Assembly (NCBI RefSeq): GCF_029784155.1
Contig: NC_073692.1
Span: 23,602,118-23,666,117 of the forward strand
DNA length: 64,000 nt
Reading direction: 5' to 3'
Origin: Uranotaenia lowii
Lineage: Eukaryota; Arthropoda; Insecta; Diptera; Culicidae
The notes beneath the pieces are model-generated. The model was given only the letters and a program-made list of their open reading frames with translations. It searched no databases and was not told the DNA's origin. Positions 1 through 9,797 of this stretch are shown here, piece by piece (position 1 is the stretch's first letter; each line of letters starts with the position of its first letter). The position numbers and the translations under genes are program-made.

Positions 1-639
1 TCAGAGAGATTGCAAATGTGCTAATTGTTGAAAATTGTTGCAATTTGTGCAGCAGTTGTGGAATTTCAATCATTACCACTCCAAATGCAAAAATTTCTCT
101 CTTGATTGCAATTTCTAGTTTACGCATTTCCAATTTTCTCCTCCCCCATCATTCATCATTTTACTATGGTAATTCTTTCATAGTTAGAAGTATAAAAAAA
201 TTGGAACCAGCTCCTGACGCGAATAGCGTTAAATTTTCAAGAGAATTTACCGGCTTTACTAAACGAAAGTGCATAAAACCTAGAATAGTATTGTTTCATG
301 CTACATAACTTCAGGAATAGTTAAATAAGATTGAATACAGTTGTTCTAATAACTACAAATTTTAAACGATTTAAAAGATCTTTAATATTATGTTACATGG
401 AAATTTTAAATAAATAATTATAATAATAATAAATAACTAAAAAAATGAGAAATATGACAAAATTTGGACGTCTGACTATACTACAAATATATTACAAATG
501 TAATAATTATTTGACAAAAGTAACTAAAATATGATAAAAATCGTTATGTGATATCGTTACAAAGTAATGATAACGTCATTATTTCGACGACATTATTTTA
601 TTGTTTTATAACATTTGTGATATTATTGTGAAATATTGG
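1..639. other. AT-rich non-genic DNA
   Basis: No exon, transposase or terminal repeat could be recognised. The reading frames here are short and show no protein-like composition or splice context. Confidence 0.5.
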
Positions 640-1345
640 TTTATTTAATGTCGTAATTCTCACTTTTTTGACATATTTTTGTCAGAATTTTATTTTATTT
701 TTATCGCATTCTTTAAAATTTTGTCAGATATTTGTCATTACTGTGTCAAAATTTTTTCATAGTTTTATCAGGAATTTGTCAAAGTCTTATCCATTTGTCA
801 AAGTTTTGTCATTTTAGGTCAAATGTTTGCCATATTTAACCAACTTTGTTATTATTTTTTCATAGCTTTATAATATGTTTGTCAAATTTTTGTGATTTTG
901 TTGTAAATTTTTTGATATTATTAGGTTATATTTGATTTTTTTTGTCAAATATTTGTCCATATTCTTGATCTGTCGGGTTATTGCATTTTAGTCAAAAATT
1001 TGTCAAAATTTTTACCACATGTTTAGTTTAGTCATTTTTGTCAATTTTTCTTCATATTTTTGTTATAACTTTGAAATATTTTTAATAATTTTTCACTACA
1101 TTTGTCGTATATTATTCAAAGTTCTGTCATTTGTCACTTTTTCGTTTGTCAAATTTTTGTCTAGGTTCTTTTGGATTTTGTCATTTGAATGTCGAATTTA
1201 AGTCATTTTTTATTCATATGCGTTTATTATGCAACTTTTTTTCCTTTTTTTGTATTATTATAACCTTGTTTAAATTTTTGTACATTTTTTCAGTGCCATT
1301 TTCAGATTTTTGACAGTTTTGTTAAATGTTTGTCATTTTTTATGT
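640..1345 (+). repeat. Eroded TTTTTGTCA-like satellite tract
   Basis: The words TTTTGTCA, TTTGTCAA and close variants recur at irregular 9-30 bp spacing throughout, separated by substitutions and indels. The core word is the same as in the pure 9-bp arrays elsewhere in the window. The simplest reading is an old array that lost homogeneity; an AT-rich region that drifted to look similar is the alternative. Confidence 0.6.
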
Positions 1346-2520
1346 AGTTTTTGAGCCAGTTCACCCAATACTCATATTGTAGGGAGCTCATGCGATTTTC
1401 AGTTATTTACAGTATTTGAATCGTCGAAATCGGGTGTTATTTCTAAAATAAATTTTTGGCGAAAAATGGACTTTCTGGAACTTATCCGTTTTTCAGAAAA
1501 CCTTCCAGGTAAGTCAATTTTCGTCCTTTTTTTCGAGATAAAAGCAGATCTTGACTATTGTTTTCATATTGTAGTCATTAGGCATTTTAATTATAATTAA
1601 GATTTTTTATCGAAAATTTACTTCGGGATTACACCAGACTTTGACATTTATGCATTTTAAGGTACTTGGCATCAAATTTCGATTTTTCCGATTTCCGTTG
1701 GTGAATTTTGAGGCTCATTAACAGATCAGTTTTTGGGCCAATCTGCAAAATCTATATGGTCAGTTTTCAAGATTTGACATAACCCATTTGGCCTTCTCCC
1801 CAAATATTGACTCTTTGACTATTGACTCGCTTTACCACAATTTGTAATAACTTTTAGTCATTTTTTTAATCATGTTTTAGACACATTTACCACTTTTTAG
1901 GTAATATTCAAAATGTTGGTTATTTTTATCATGTTTTTTTTAAGTTTTATGATTTTTTTATGATTTTTATCATTTTTGAGTGCTTTATTTTTTGTAATTG
2001 TTGTTATTTTCAATCTACATCCAAGAACATAAAAACGTTTTAATGGTGTATTCTAAATGATATTGGTCCTGTTTTAGCGAAAACTATATGGTAATGTTGT
2101 TCCAAAAACCACATGGGCACATGGCCCAAATCAAATGTTTCCAAAAACGAACGTCTGCAGCTCGATGCAAAATGTGGTCAAGAGACGTTTTACCCAGGTA
2201 CGAATATCTCTTGAGATTTGCACTCTACACTCTGCATCGAGGTATTTAGAATCAGTACAAAAATAAACATAAACTTCTTTTACGAGCTCGAGTAGAGCAG
2301 TAGGTAAATGCATACAAATCATTTAACGGGATAAATATTATAATAGCTATAATAGCTGAGTGATGAGTTTTATCCCATTTCCTGAAGGCTATTATTTCAG
2401 CATTTTTTTTTATTGTGAGTTGATAATTTTTATCTGGATGAGCAATAATTTTGTTGTCATAATATCACCGGTTGATATGAATTATTTATGATTGCATAGA
2501 TCTTTTGAATTATTTAAAAT
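1346..2520. other. AT-rich non-genic DNA with one dispersed-repeat trace
   Basis: At 1358-1420 there is a fragment of the dispersed repeat seen at 15.7, 38.3 and 39.4-40.6 kb (cacccaatactcatattgta followed by a gcgattttcagttatttaca-like block). At 1850-1990 there is a weak run of the eroded 9-mer. No gene was recognised. Confidence 0.45.
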
Positions 2521-2522
2521 AT

Positions 2523-2640
2523 TACGAGTTACTCGCCTTACGCTGACCCGGAATCGAACTCTAGAACACCGAGCTCCCTCCTCGTCAACTTATTCAAAAT
2601 CGGGTGACACTCAACTATAGAGCTGGCGTGGTTAGGTGAC
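2523..2640 (-). repeat. tRNA-derived SINE-like fragment
   Basis: Read on the minus strand, the segment carries a B-box-like motif (GAGTTCGATTCCGGGTC) after a degenerate A-box region. No cloverleaf folds cleanly by eye, so it is more likely a SINE head or tRNA relic than a functional tRNA gene. Confidence 0.4.
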
Positions 2641-2716
2641 CAATGACTTCAAATGTACTAAAACAGTACAATTGAAGTCAGAATCCGTGATAGAATTCTT
2701 TAGTGCAGAGAAGCAG

Positions 2717-3179
2717 ATTTTTGTTAAACGGTTCCATCTGAAAAAAATCCACACATTTTTTTTAAACGAGCACACGTATATAAGATCTCAGTTAAAGTTC
2801 ATGTTTCTATGAAAAGATCTAATAACTAAAACTAGCATACATTTTTCGAGGATATAATGGCTAGCATCTTGTAAAGGCTAAAACCACTAGCCCACAGAAA
2901 GAGTACTTTATATACATATATACCGTGACCGGGATTCGATCTCATGACCTCTGGCTTAGAAGACATACACGCTACCCTCTAGATCATGGTCGGTGGCTAA
3001 ATTCCTCATCTAGTATCCGGCATCGCTAACTTAAAACTTAGCGCTGCTATTTCAGAAAAAGTAGGCGCTAATAGCTAAAGCATTCATCGCTCATTAATGA
3101 CCAATTACAATTAGTGCTGTTAGCGTACAATTAGTGAGCTAGCGGTGTCGGAGACTGGATGGAACCGTTTAACAAAAAT
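2717..3179. mobile_element. MITE-like element with perfect 22-bp terminal inverted repeats
   Basis: The first 22 bases (2717-2738, beginning ATTTTTGTTAAACGG) are exactly the reverse complement of the last 22 (3158-3179). The 463-bp body is non-coding and contains a tRNA-like block. I could not find a clear target-site duplication, so the superfamily is undecided. Confidence 0.7.
2922..3006 (-). repeat. tRNA-like block (SINE head) inside the MITE
   Basis: On the minus strand a B-box-like word, GAGATCGAATCCCGG, follows an A-box-like TAGCGTGT region by the usual tRNA spacing. A related B-box word (GAGATCGAATC) lies at 52278-52300, also inside an inverted-repeat element. It is probably a SINE-derived or tRNA-derived sequence, not a working tRNA. 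Confidence 0.45.
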
Positions 3180-4540
3180 ATAGGACGTTAAAAGAAGGTC
3201 TCGTACTCGTTGTACCGATTTCGTTTAATGAAGTTCTTTAATGTGTTACCCGATTTTCTCCCACTAGAACACGTTTATACGTATTCTGACTGTACCTTTA
3301 TCATTTAGCTATTTGAAAAAGTACGATAGTGAAGAAACACCTTCACCGCCAGTGTGGTGCGGGGAAAACCGATTCCAAAATGGAAAACCATTATAAAGCT
3401 GGACGAGCAATCCCAAGGCGACGGGCGTACGCAAGGTTATTGCAATTCAAAACTTTGCAATGGCTGCTGCTAAAAGGATTCCCCACCATTTTGATCCATT
3501 TTTCTCGTTTGTTCGTTCCAAGGATGAAAGCCATGACGGTCCATTCATTGGAGCAATAACGCTAATGGTATTATTATTGCCATTGTGTCTGGGGCGAGAA
3601 GCGGAGAAAAGCTTCGAACCGCGTGTTTTCTATTGTTTCTGTGGGTGGGCTAAATTCTAATAGACTGAATAGTGAAAGAATTGGCTGAATAATGATCACG
3701 ATAATGGTCATTAGTTTATTTTTCCTTTTTTTTTGTATTTGTGTGTGGGTGTAAGCGGGAGTAGACCATTGTTTTCAATGAGCTGCCGAAGAAGGAACGT
3801 AAATTTAGCCTCTATAATCTATAGCAATTTTCGTTAAAGTGATTGTTTTCGTTTGCTCGTTCAAAGTTATCATGCTTAAAGAGACTTTAAAGGATCTTTA
3901 AAGCAAAGGTTCTGCCGACTTTAATGATTTTTATAAGACTATACAGTCTTATAAAAATCATTAAATTTGGCAGAACAAACTAAAACGGTATCACAATAAT
4001 GAACTCTAGTCGAAATAATTTGCCCTAGAGAAGAAAAACCGCAAAAACAAACCACCATCAAGATAATTCCTGGCCCAATTATCATCAATTCTCAGCCACC
4101 TCTCCTAATCCATCAGAATCAGCCTCTGAAAAAGGTCGAAAATGTTGAGGTGTTTCTCCCGAGCGAAAATTTTTACACTCGAAGTCAGTTGTTTTGGTGG
4201 TGCGTTTCTTGTGCCATTTTTGGGGGGCAGGCCAAGCTGTTTCCAGTAAATGGAGCACTAATAGGCTGCTGCTGTTTTCGATACGAGCAAAAACCAATTT
4301 CGGTAACAAACACAACGAAATTGCCAATCGAAAACGGAGGAAAATCCAGGTAATCTGCCCCGATGCTCGTTAGACCGCTAATGATGTTTAGATTGAAGAT
4401 TTAGTTGGATTTGAATCAATATAATTGGTTTGGCTTGAAAATCACACCAAATTTAGGGACTTACATTCAGGATAAAACACCTGAGTTAAAATTTTTTAAA
4501 TAAGTTGTTGAAAAATCATGATTATTTATCAAGTTCATAT
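3180..4540. other. Mixed-composition non-coding DNA upstream of array 1
   Basis: The blocks 3330-3660 and 4030-4360 are more GC-balanced than their surroundings, and the second ends in a possible splice donor (tccaG|GTAATC near 4350). They could be untranslated upstream exons of the large gene, but no coding frame or paired splice site supports that. Confidence 0.3.
3911..3974. repeat. Short near-perfect hairpin
   Basis: Two 30-base arms (3911-3940 and 3945-3974) are reverse complements at 28 of 30 positions, around a 4-base loop ATAC. The outer ends read TCTGCC...GGCAGA. It could be a tiny MITE or a hairpin-forming RNA; no flanking duplication was seen. Confidence 0.7.
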
Positions 4541-4762
4541 TAAAATGACACAAAAATAACACAAAAATGAAACAAACCACACTAAAATTACAAAAATGAC
4601 AAAAATGACACAGAAATGACACAATTATGACAAAAAAATGACTAAAAATTGCCAAAGAATTAAACAAAAATAACAAAAATTTAAGAAAAATGACAAAAAA
4701 AGAAGAAGAAAAATAACAAAAAAGTAACAAAAATTACAAAAATGTCAAAAAAAAATAATCAA
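4540..4762 (+). repeat. Degenerate edge of 9-mer array 1
   Basis: Units such as atgacacaaaaat and atgacaaaaat occur with irregular spacing and length, then grade into the perfectly periodic array. This is the usual picture of an array edge that is no longer homogenised. Confidence 0.75.
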
Positions 4763-6549
4763 AAAATGACAAAAATGACAAAAATGACAAAAATGACAAA
4801 AATGACAAAAATGACAAAAATGACAAAAATGACAAAAATGACAAAAATGACAAAAATGACAAAAATGACAAAAATGACAAAAATGGCAAAAATCTCAAAA
4901 ATGACAAAAATGACAAAAATGAAAAAAATGACAAAAATGACAAAAATGACAAAAATGACAAAAATGACAAAAATGACAAAAATGACAAAAATGACAAAAA
5001 TGACAAAAATGACAAAAATGACAAAAATGACAAAAATGACAAAAATGACAAAAATGACAAAAATGACAAAAATGACAAAAATGACAAAAATGACAAAAAT
5101 GACAAAAATGACAAAAATGACAAAAATGACAAAAATGACAAAAATGACAAAAATGACAAAAATGACAAAAATGACAAAAATGTCAAAAATGACAAAAATG
5201 ACAAAAATGACAAAAATGACAAAAATGACAAAAATGACAAATATGACAAAAATGACAAAAATGACAAAAATGACAAAAATGACAAAAATGACAAAAATGA
5301 CAAAAATGACAAAAATGACAAAAATGACAAAAATGACAAAAATGACAAAAATGACAAAAATGACAAAAATGACAAAAATGACAAAAATGACAAAAATGAC
5401 AAAAATGACAAAAATGACAAAAATGACAAAAATGACAAAAATGACAAAAATGACAAAAATGACAAAAATGACAAAAATGACAAAAATGACAAAAATGACA
5501 AAAATGACAAAAATGACAAAAATGACAAAAATGACAAAAATGACAAAAATGACAAAAATGACAAAAATGACAAAAATGACAAAAATGACAAAAATGACAA
5601 AAATGACAAAAATGACAAAAATGACAAAAATGACAAAAATGACAAAAATGACAAAAATGACAAAAATGACAAAAATGACAAAAATGACAAAAATGACAAA
5701 AATGACAAAAATGACAAAAATGACAAAAATGACAAAAATGACAAAAATGACAAAAATGACAAAAATGACAAAAATGACAAAAATGACAAAAATGACAAAA
5801 ATGACAAAAATGACAAAAATGACAAAAATGACAAAAATGACAAAAATGACAAAAATGACAAAAATGACAAAAATGACAAAAATGACAAAAATGACAAAAA
5901 TGACAAAAATGACAAAAATGACAAAAATGACAAAAATGACAAAAATGACAAAAATGACAAAAATGACAAAAATGACAAAAATGACAAAAATGACAAAAAT
6001 GACAAAAATGACAAAAATGACAAAAATGACAAAAATGACAAAAATGACAAAAATGACAAAAATGACAAAAATGACAAAAATGACAAAAATGACAAAAATG
6101 ACAAAAATGACAAAAATGACAAAAATGACAAAAATGACAAAAATGACAAAAATGACAAAAATGACAAAAATGACAAAAATGACAAAAATGACAAAAATGA
6201 CAAAAATGACAAAAATGACAAAAATGACAAAAATGACAAAAATGACAAAAATGACAAAAATGACAAAAATGACAAAAATGACAAAAATGACAAAAATGAC
6301 AAAAATGACAAAAATGACAAAAATGACAAAAATGACAAAAATGACAAAAATGACAAAAATGACAAAAATGACAAAAATGACAAAAATGACAAAAATGACA
6401 AAAATGACAAAAATGACAAAAATGACAAAAATGACAAAAATGACAAAAATGACAAAAATGACAAAAATGACAAAAATGACAAAAATGACAAAAAAGACAA
6501 AAATGACAAAAATGACAAAAATGACAAAAATGACAAATATGACAAAATT
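4763..6549 (+). repeat. Satellite array 1: (TGACAAAAA)n, about 198 copies
   Basis: A 9-bp unit repeats in register for about 1.79 kb, with only a handful of substitutions (near 4885-4925, 5180, 5240 and 6495), mostly towards the ends. The unit is a multiple of three and lacks stops in several frames, which creates 600-residue pseudo-ORFs (TKM and FLS repeats) on both strands. These are not genes. Orientation is opposite to arrays 2 and 3. Confidence 0.98.
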
Positions 6550-7607
6550 GAGAAATTCTGAAAAAGTTCTATCATTTATGCACTAGTTGACAGCAAAAGT
6601 CAGATAGGCAATTACAGGAGCCAGCAAATCAAGGAAATGCCATAGTCTTGATAAACATTCGCTCGTTATTACATCCTCAATTACCCATCTCGCAAAATTT
6701 CCGCCTTGAAGGCCCGAACGACAAATCTCCCATGAACATCCATATCTCGAGCGACTTCTTCTCCGATAACACAAAACTCCATCTAAGCTACTACACCAAG
6801 CACAAAAAATGGGGAACATAAATTCAAGTATACGCGCTTCTGATTTATAGTAAATATTTTGCCCATTTTTCATGCAAACACACGACTGACGCGGAATCTA
6901 CGACAAAGGTTCTCCGCCAGCTTCAAAGCGGCCGCGGATTCAAGAGATTTTTTTTATTCATACTTATTCGAATCGTGTGATCTTCCATTGGAAAAAGTGC
7001 AAAATATAGCACCCGATTCCCCACTGAAGGGATTTGGTGGTGCCATCAAGGGCTCTGGAGGCTTGCTTGAGCGTGTCACAAACGGCAAAGCACGTCACAA
7101 CAGCCCCTACCACCCTAAAGGCATCGCGCAGCAATAAAGTGTTACAGTGTTGGCACGTATTTGTGCTTTTTTTTGCTTCTGGACGTCCTTTTGGTTGTTA
7201 CACCGGAATCAGAATCTGAGCTTTCTGGTCCTATACGTAAGCCTCGAGGTGAGGTGGCAGGGATTTGTTTTGATTGACATTTACCGGTTGGTCGATTTCG
7301 GTTTGATTCATGTTTTTTTACGTTTTACTTTTTTTGTGTGTGGACTCGGTGTACAGGAAGAAAGTATGGTTAAAGACTGAAACAAGTTGAGCTTCACTGA
7401 TTTTCAGAGTTAGCTCTTACCCAAAACACAAACACGCAAAACCCAAAACTATCCAGTACTTTATAGGTAATTCAGTACTTTCTAAGTCAAGAGCTCTGAA
7501 TGCAACGTAGTGTGTGAAACCAACGGCAACAGCAATATTTATCGTGAATCATGTTGTTTTGTTCAATCCTTGTTTACGTTTTCCCATGTGTTTTCGTTTG
7601 ACAGCTT
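6550..7607. other. Unrecognised non-coding DNA between array 1 and the LTR element
   Basis: Composition is more balanced than in the flanks (for example 6690-7140), but the open frames (up to 96 codons) show no domain, signal peptide or splice pairing that I recognise. It could include an untranslated exon of the large gene, or old transposon DNA. Confidence 0.35.
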
Positions 7608-7611
7608 ACAC
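7608..7611 (+). repeat. Target-site duplication ACAC (left)
   Basis: ACAC immediately precedes the TG of the 5' LTR and is repeated directly after the CA of the 3' LTR (12935-12938). A 4-bp duplication is usual for Gypsy-type integrases. Confidence 0.75.
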
Positions 7612-7684
7612 TGTAGCATTTGAGTTTGTTTAACGTATTTGTTGCTATATTATTATCTGCGTGCACTTGTCATCATCATCATTG

Positions 7685-8586
7685 CACCGAAAATAATTTT
7701 CACTTAAAATATAAGTGACATCTGGAGTGAATTTTCGCCATACGTAAATTCATGTGAATTTTAAGTGACAGTCAAGTGAAATCTTCTGAAGTGAGCGGTC
7801 AAGTGAATTGAAAGTGATCAAGCATGTGGATTGTAAGTGTATGCTCAGGTCATCCAAATTTTTCTGTGAAAGCAATTTTTCTGTGATATTTTTTGTATTC
7901 GAGCAGATAACAATGATTTTTTTCAAAGGATGTATTTATTTAAATCAATTTTAACCAATCAGACATTCATAATTATACTTTCATTTATTTGTTTTGTTCA
8001 ACAGTTCCTTAGCAGAAAAAATGTTCCGATTCCGAGAAGCAATAATCGTCGCGAAAAGCTCCTCCGGCACCTATTTTGTATCCAAATCTGAAAAATACAA
8101 GAAAAATGAATAATAAAATATACAACCTGTGATTTATTTGTGATAATAACTTACAATAAACCGTTAATCGCCACATTGATTGATGATTTCTCATAAAAAT
8201 TAACATTTTTTTTTCTATCACCAGATCTAATTGCTTTTTTGGTGAATCGCTGCAAGCTCCAAGCGACATTGTCAGCAAGTTCTGAAAATAATATTATTGT
8301 TTTGAATCCAATAAATTACTATTTTGCTCTACTTACGTGCTCCGTTGAGTTCAATTGAAACCAAAATAAAAACAATGATTCCCAGTGCAGTCGGTCGACG
8401 ATAGAATTTCAAATGCCAGTCACTTAAAATTCAAGTGATGTATGAGTGGATATTGGATCGTTCACTTAAAACTTAAGTGAGAGTCAAGTGAAATGTACAT
8501 GAGCCACTTGAAACGAAGAAATTCACTTGTCCCTTACTTTTAAGTGAATTCTCAAGTGTATTTTAAGTGTGAATTTGGGTTCAGTG
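7685..8586. mobile_element. CACTA/EnSpm-like non-autonomous element carrying a captured gene fragment
   Basis: The insert starts CACCGAAAATAA and ends in TTCAGTG, whose reverse complement is CACTGAACCC. The terminal ~34 bp can be aligned as imperfect inverted repeats (CACYGAA...TTCAC..CTTAAAATA). It is flanked by TG on both sides (7683-7684, 8587-8588), which fits a 2-bp duplication. Both subterminal regions are crowded with short AAGTGA/TCACTT words, a feature of CACTA elements. Its absence from the 3' LTR dates it after the LTR element. No transposase is present. Confidence 0.65.
8009..8424 (-). pseudogene. Captured three-exon gene fragment within the CACTA-like element
   Basis: On the minus strand three segments join in phase through canonical sites. 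Exon A (8424-8337, donor GTAAGT) is followed by exon B (8281-8155, acceptor TTTTCAG, donor GTAAGT) and exon C (8087-8009, acceptor TTTTTCAG, stop TAA). An AATAAA signal lies 20 bases past the stop (7984-7989). The joined product is about 96 residues: a hydrophobic stretch (TALGIIVFILVSIEL), then a basic segment (RFTKKAIRSGDRKK), then a tail GYKIGAGGAFRDDYCF...FFC. No start codon is in frame, and an in-frame stop lies in the element arm just upstream, so the 5' end is missing. I do not recognise the family. A short secreted or membrane protein is possible from the hydrophobic stretch. It appears to be a genomic (intron-containing) capture, not a retrocopy. Confidence 0.65.
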
Positions 8587-9409
8587 TGAGTAAATTTTAA
8601 GTATTTGTTGCTAAAATATTCTTTCCGTGTACCTGTTGTCATCGTCATCATCATCGAAAATTGATGTAAACAAACGAAGAAAAATGTGTGAATAGTTCAC
8701 TTTTATTTTCGCCATCGTGATCGTTAATTTTTCCCGCGTGTTGTTCCTGTTTGTTCTACTCGTGGCTGAGGATTCCGCCCCGGATTGATAACTGCTGCCG
8801 GATTCTCCTATCGCCAGACAATCAGGTCAGTAACTTGAGTTGGACGAGGAGTTTGTAATCGAGCCAAACCACAAGATACTCACCAGTTCCCCTCCCCTAG
8901 AAATCCACCCTCAGGAACAACCGACGGAAGGTCCGCACAGAAATTAGCGAGGCGTGGAGCAACCCAGTCATTTCTCGGTAACCCTCGACGCACGATTTGT
9001 TGGATGAAGCCACACCGTCAACACTACCGTTCAAAACACATCTAGAACCGGTAAGTGAATGATTGCTTGGGAGAATAGCATGTGCTTAATGCTCGTTTCG
9101 CCTTAGATTTTGATGTGGGCCAGCACCGAATAAGTGGCCCAAAGAATAGTGTTCCCAGGCCCCAGATTGGGTGAGTGCGGATATTTGAGTTGAAAACGAT
9201 TTGGCTGATTGGAAAATATATTTTAAGGGCTTTTGTCGGGAGCTGAAGCTGCTCGTGCCTGAAACCGCCGTTTCGTGAGCTGGAGCCGTTTTTGGATCGG
9301 CAGTTGGTGCCGTGGTTCTGCCAGAGTTTGTTGCTGATCTGATCACCGGCAGCCGGTGGTGACTCCTTCCTTGTTGGTCATCTGATGACGTGGTAGGTCG
9401 CTGCAATGA

Positions 9410-9660
9410 GAAAGTAAGAACCAGAAGACCCAAGTAAGTGATAGCGATAATAAGAAGGAAAGGAGAAAGAGGAAGAAAAGCGCGGCAAAGAAAAAGAAGA
9501 AAAGCGAGGCAGAGAAGAAGAAGAAGAGGAAGAGAAGCGCGGCAAAGAAAAAGAAGAAGAGCGAGGCAAAGAAGAAGAAGAAAACGATGAAATTATTGTA
9601 AGAGGAAGAAGGCGAAATAAGCATGCAGTAAGAAGAAGAAGGAAAAGAGGCATGCTGGCA
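9410..9660 (+). repeat. GA-rich purine tract of the 5' LTR
   Basis: AGAAGAAG and GGAAGAG words dominate. The corresponding part of the 3' LTR (12490-12790) is also purine-rich but cannot be aligned base by base. The long minus-strand Phe/Ser/Leu-rich frames here are composition artefacts. Confidence 0.8.
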
Positions 9661-9785
9661 ATATATTTATAAGCAACAAATTATTATGTTTTGGTTTTGT
9701 TATGTGGCGTAGTTTTGTTAATGTTTGAGTGATTTGTGTTTCTTCCCCCACTGCTAGCCGGGAGTGAAGCAAAAGAAATTCAACA

Positions 9786-9797
9786 TTGGCGCCCAAC
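9786..9797 (+). promoter_or_regulatory. tRNA primer-binding site of the LTR element
   Basis: TTGGCGCCCAAC follows the CA of the 5' LTR directly. Starting TGGCGCCCAAC, it has the form of a sequence complementary to a tRNA 3' end (TGG pairing with CCA), used to prime minus-strand DNA synthesis. The exact tRNA was not determined. Confidence 0.75.

Larger units (their letters stand above)
7612..9785 (+). repeat. 5' LTR (interrupted by a CACTA-like element)
   Basis: The 7612-7684 and 8589-9785 parts match the 3' LTR; the 904 bases between are an insertion absent from the 3' LTR. The match is nearly perfect up to about 9230, breaks down over about 9230-9660 (including a GA-rich tract of variable length), and recovers over the last ~120 bp. 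Confidence 0.85.

Noticed and set aside
4763..6549. CRISPR array
   Set aside because: The repeats are contiguous 9-mers with no spacers, in a eukaryotic context.
4734..6586. Open frames of more than 600 codons on both strands (FLS and TKM repeats)
   Set aside because: They are produced by a 9-bp repeat without stop codons and continue in opposite directions at once; no codon bias or non-repetitive flank supports a protein.
9343..9653. Minus-strand Phe/Ser/Leu-rich frames
   Set aside because: They reflect the GA-rich purine tract of the LTR read in antisense.
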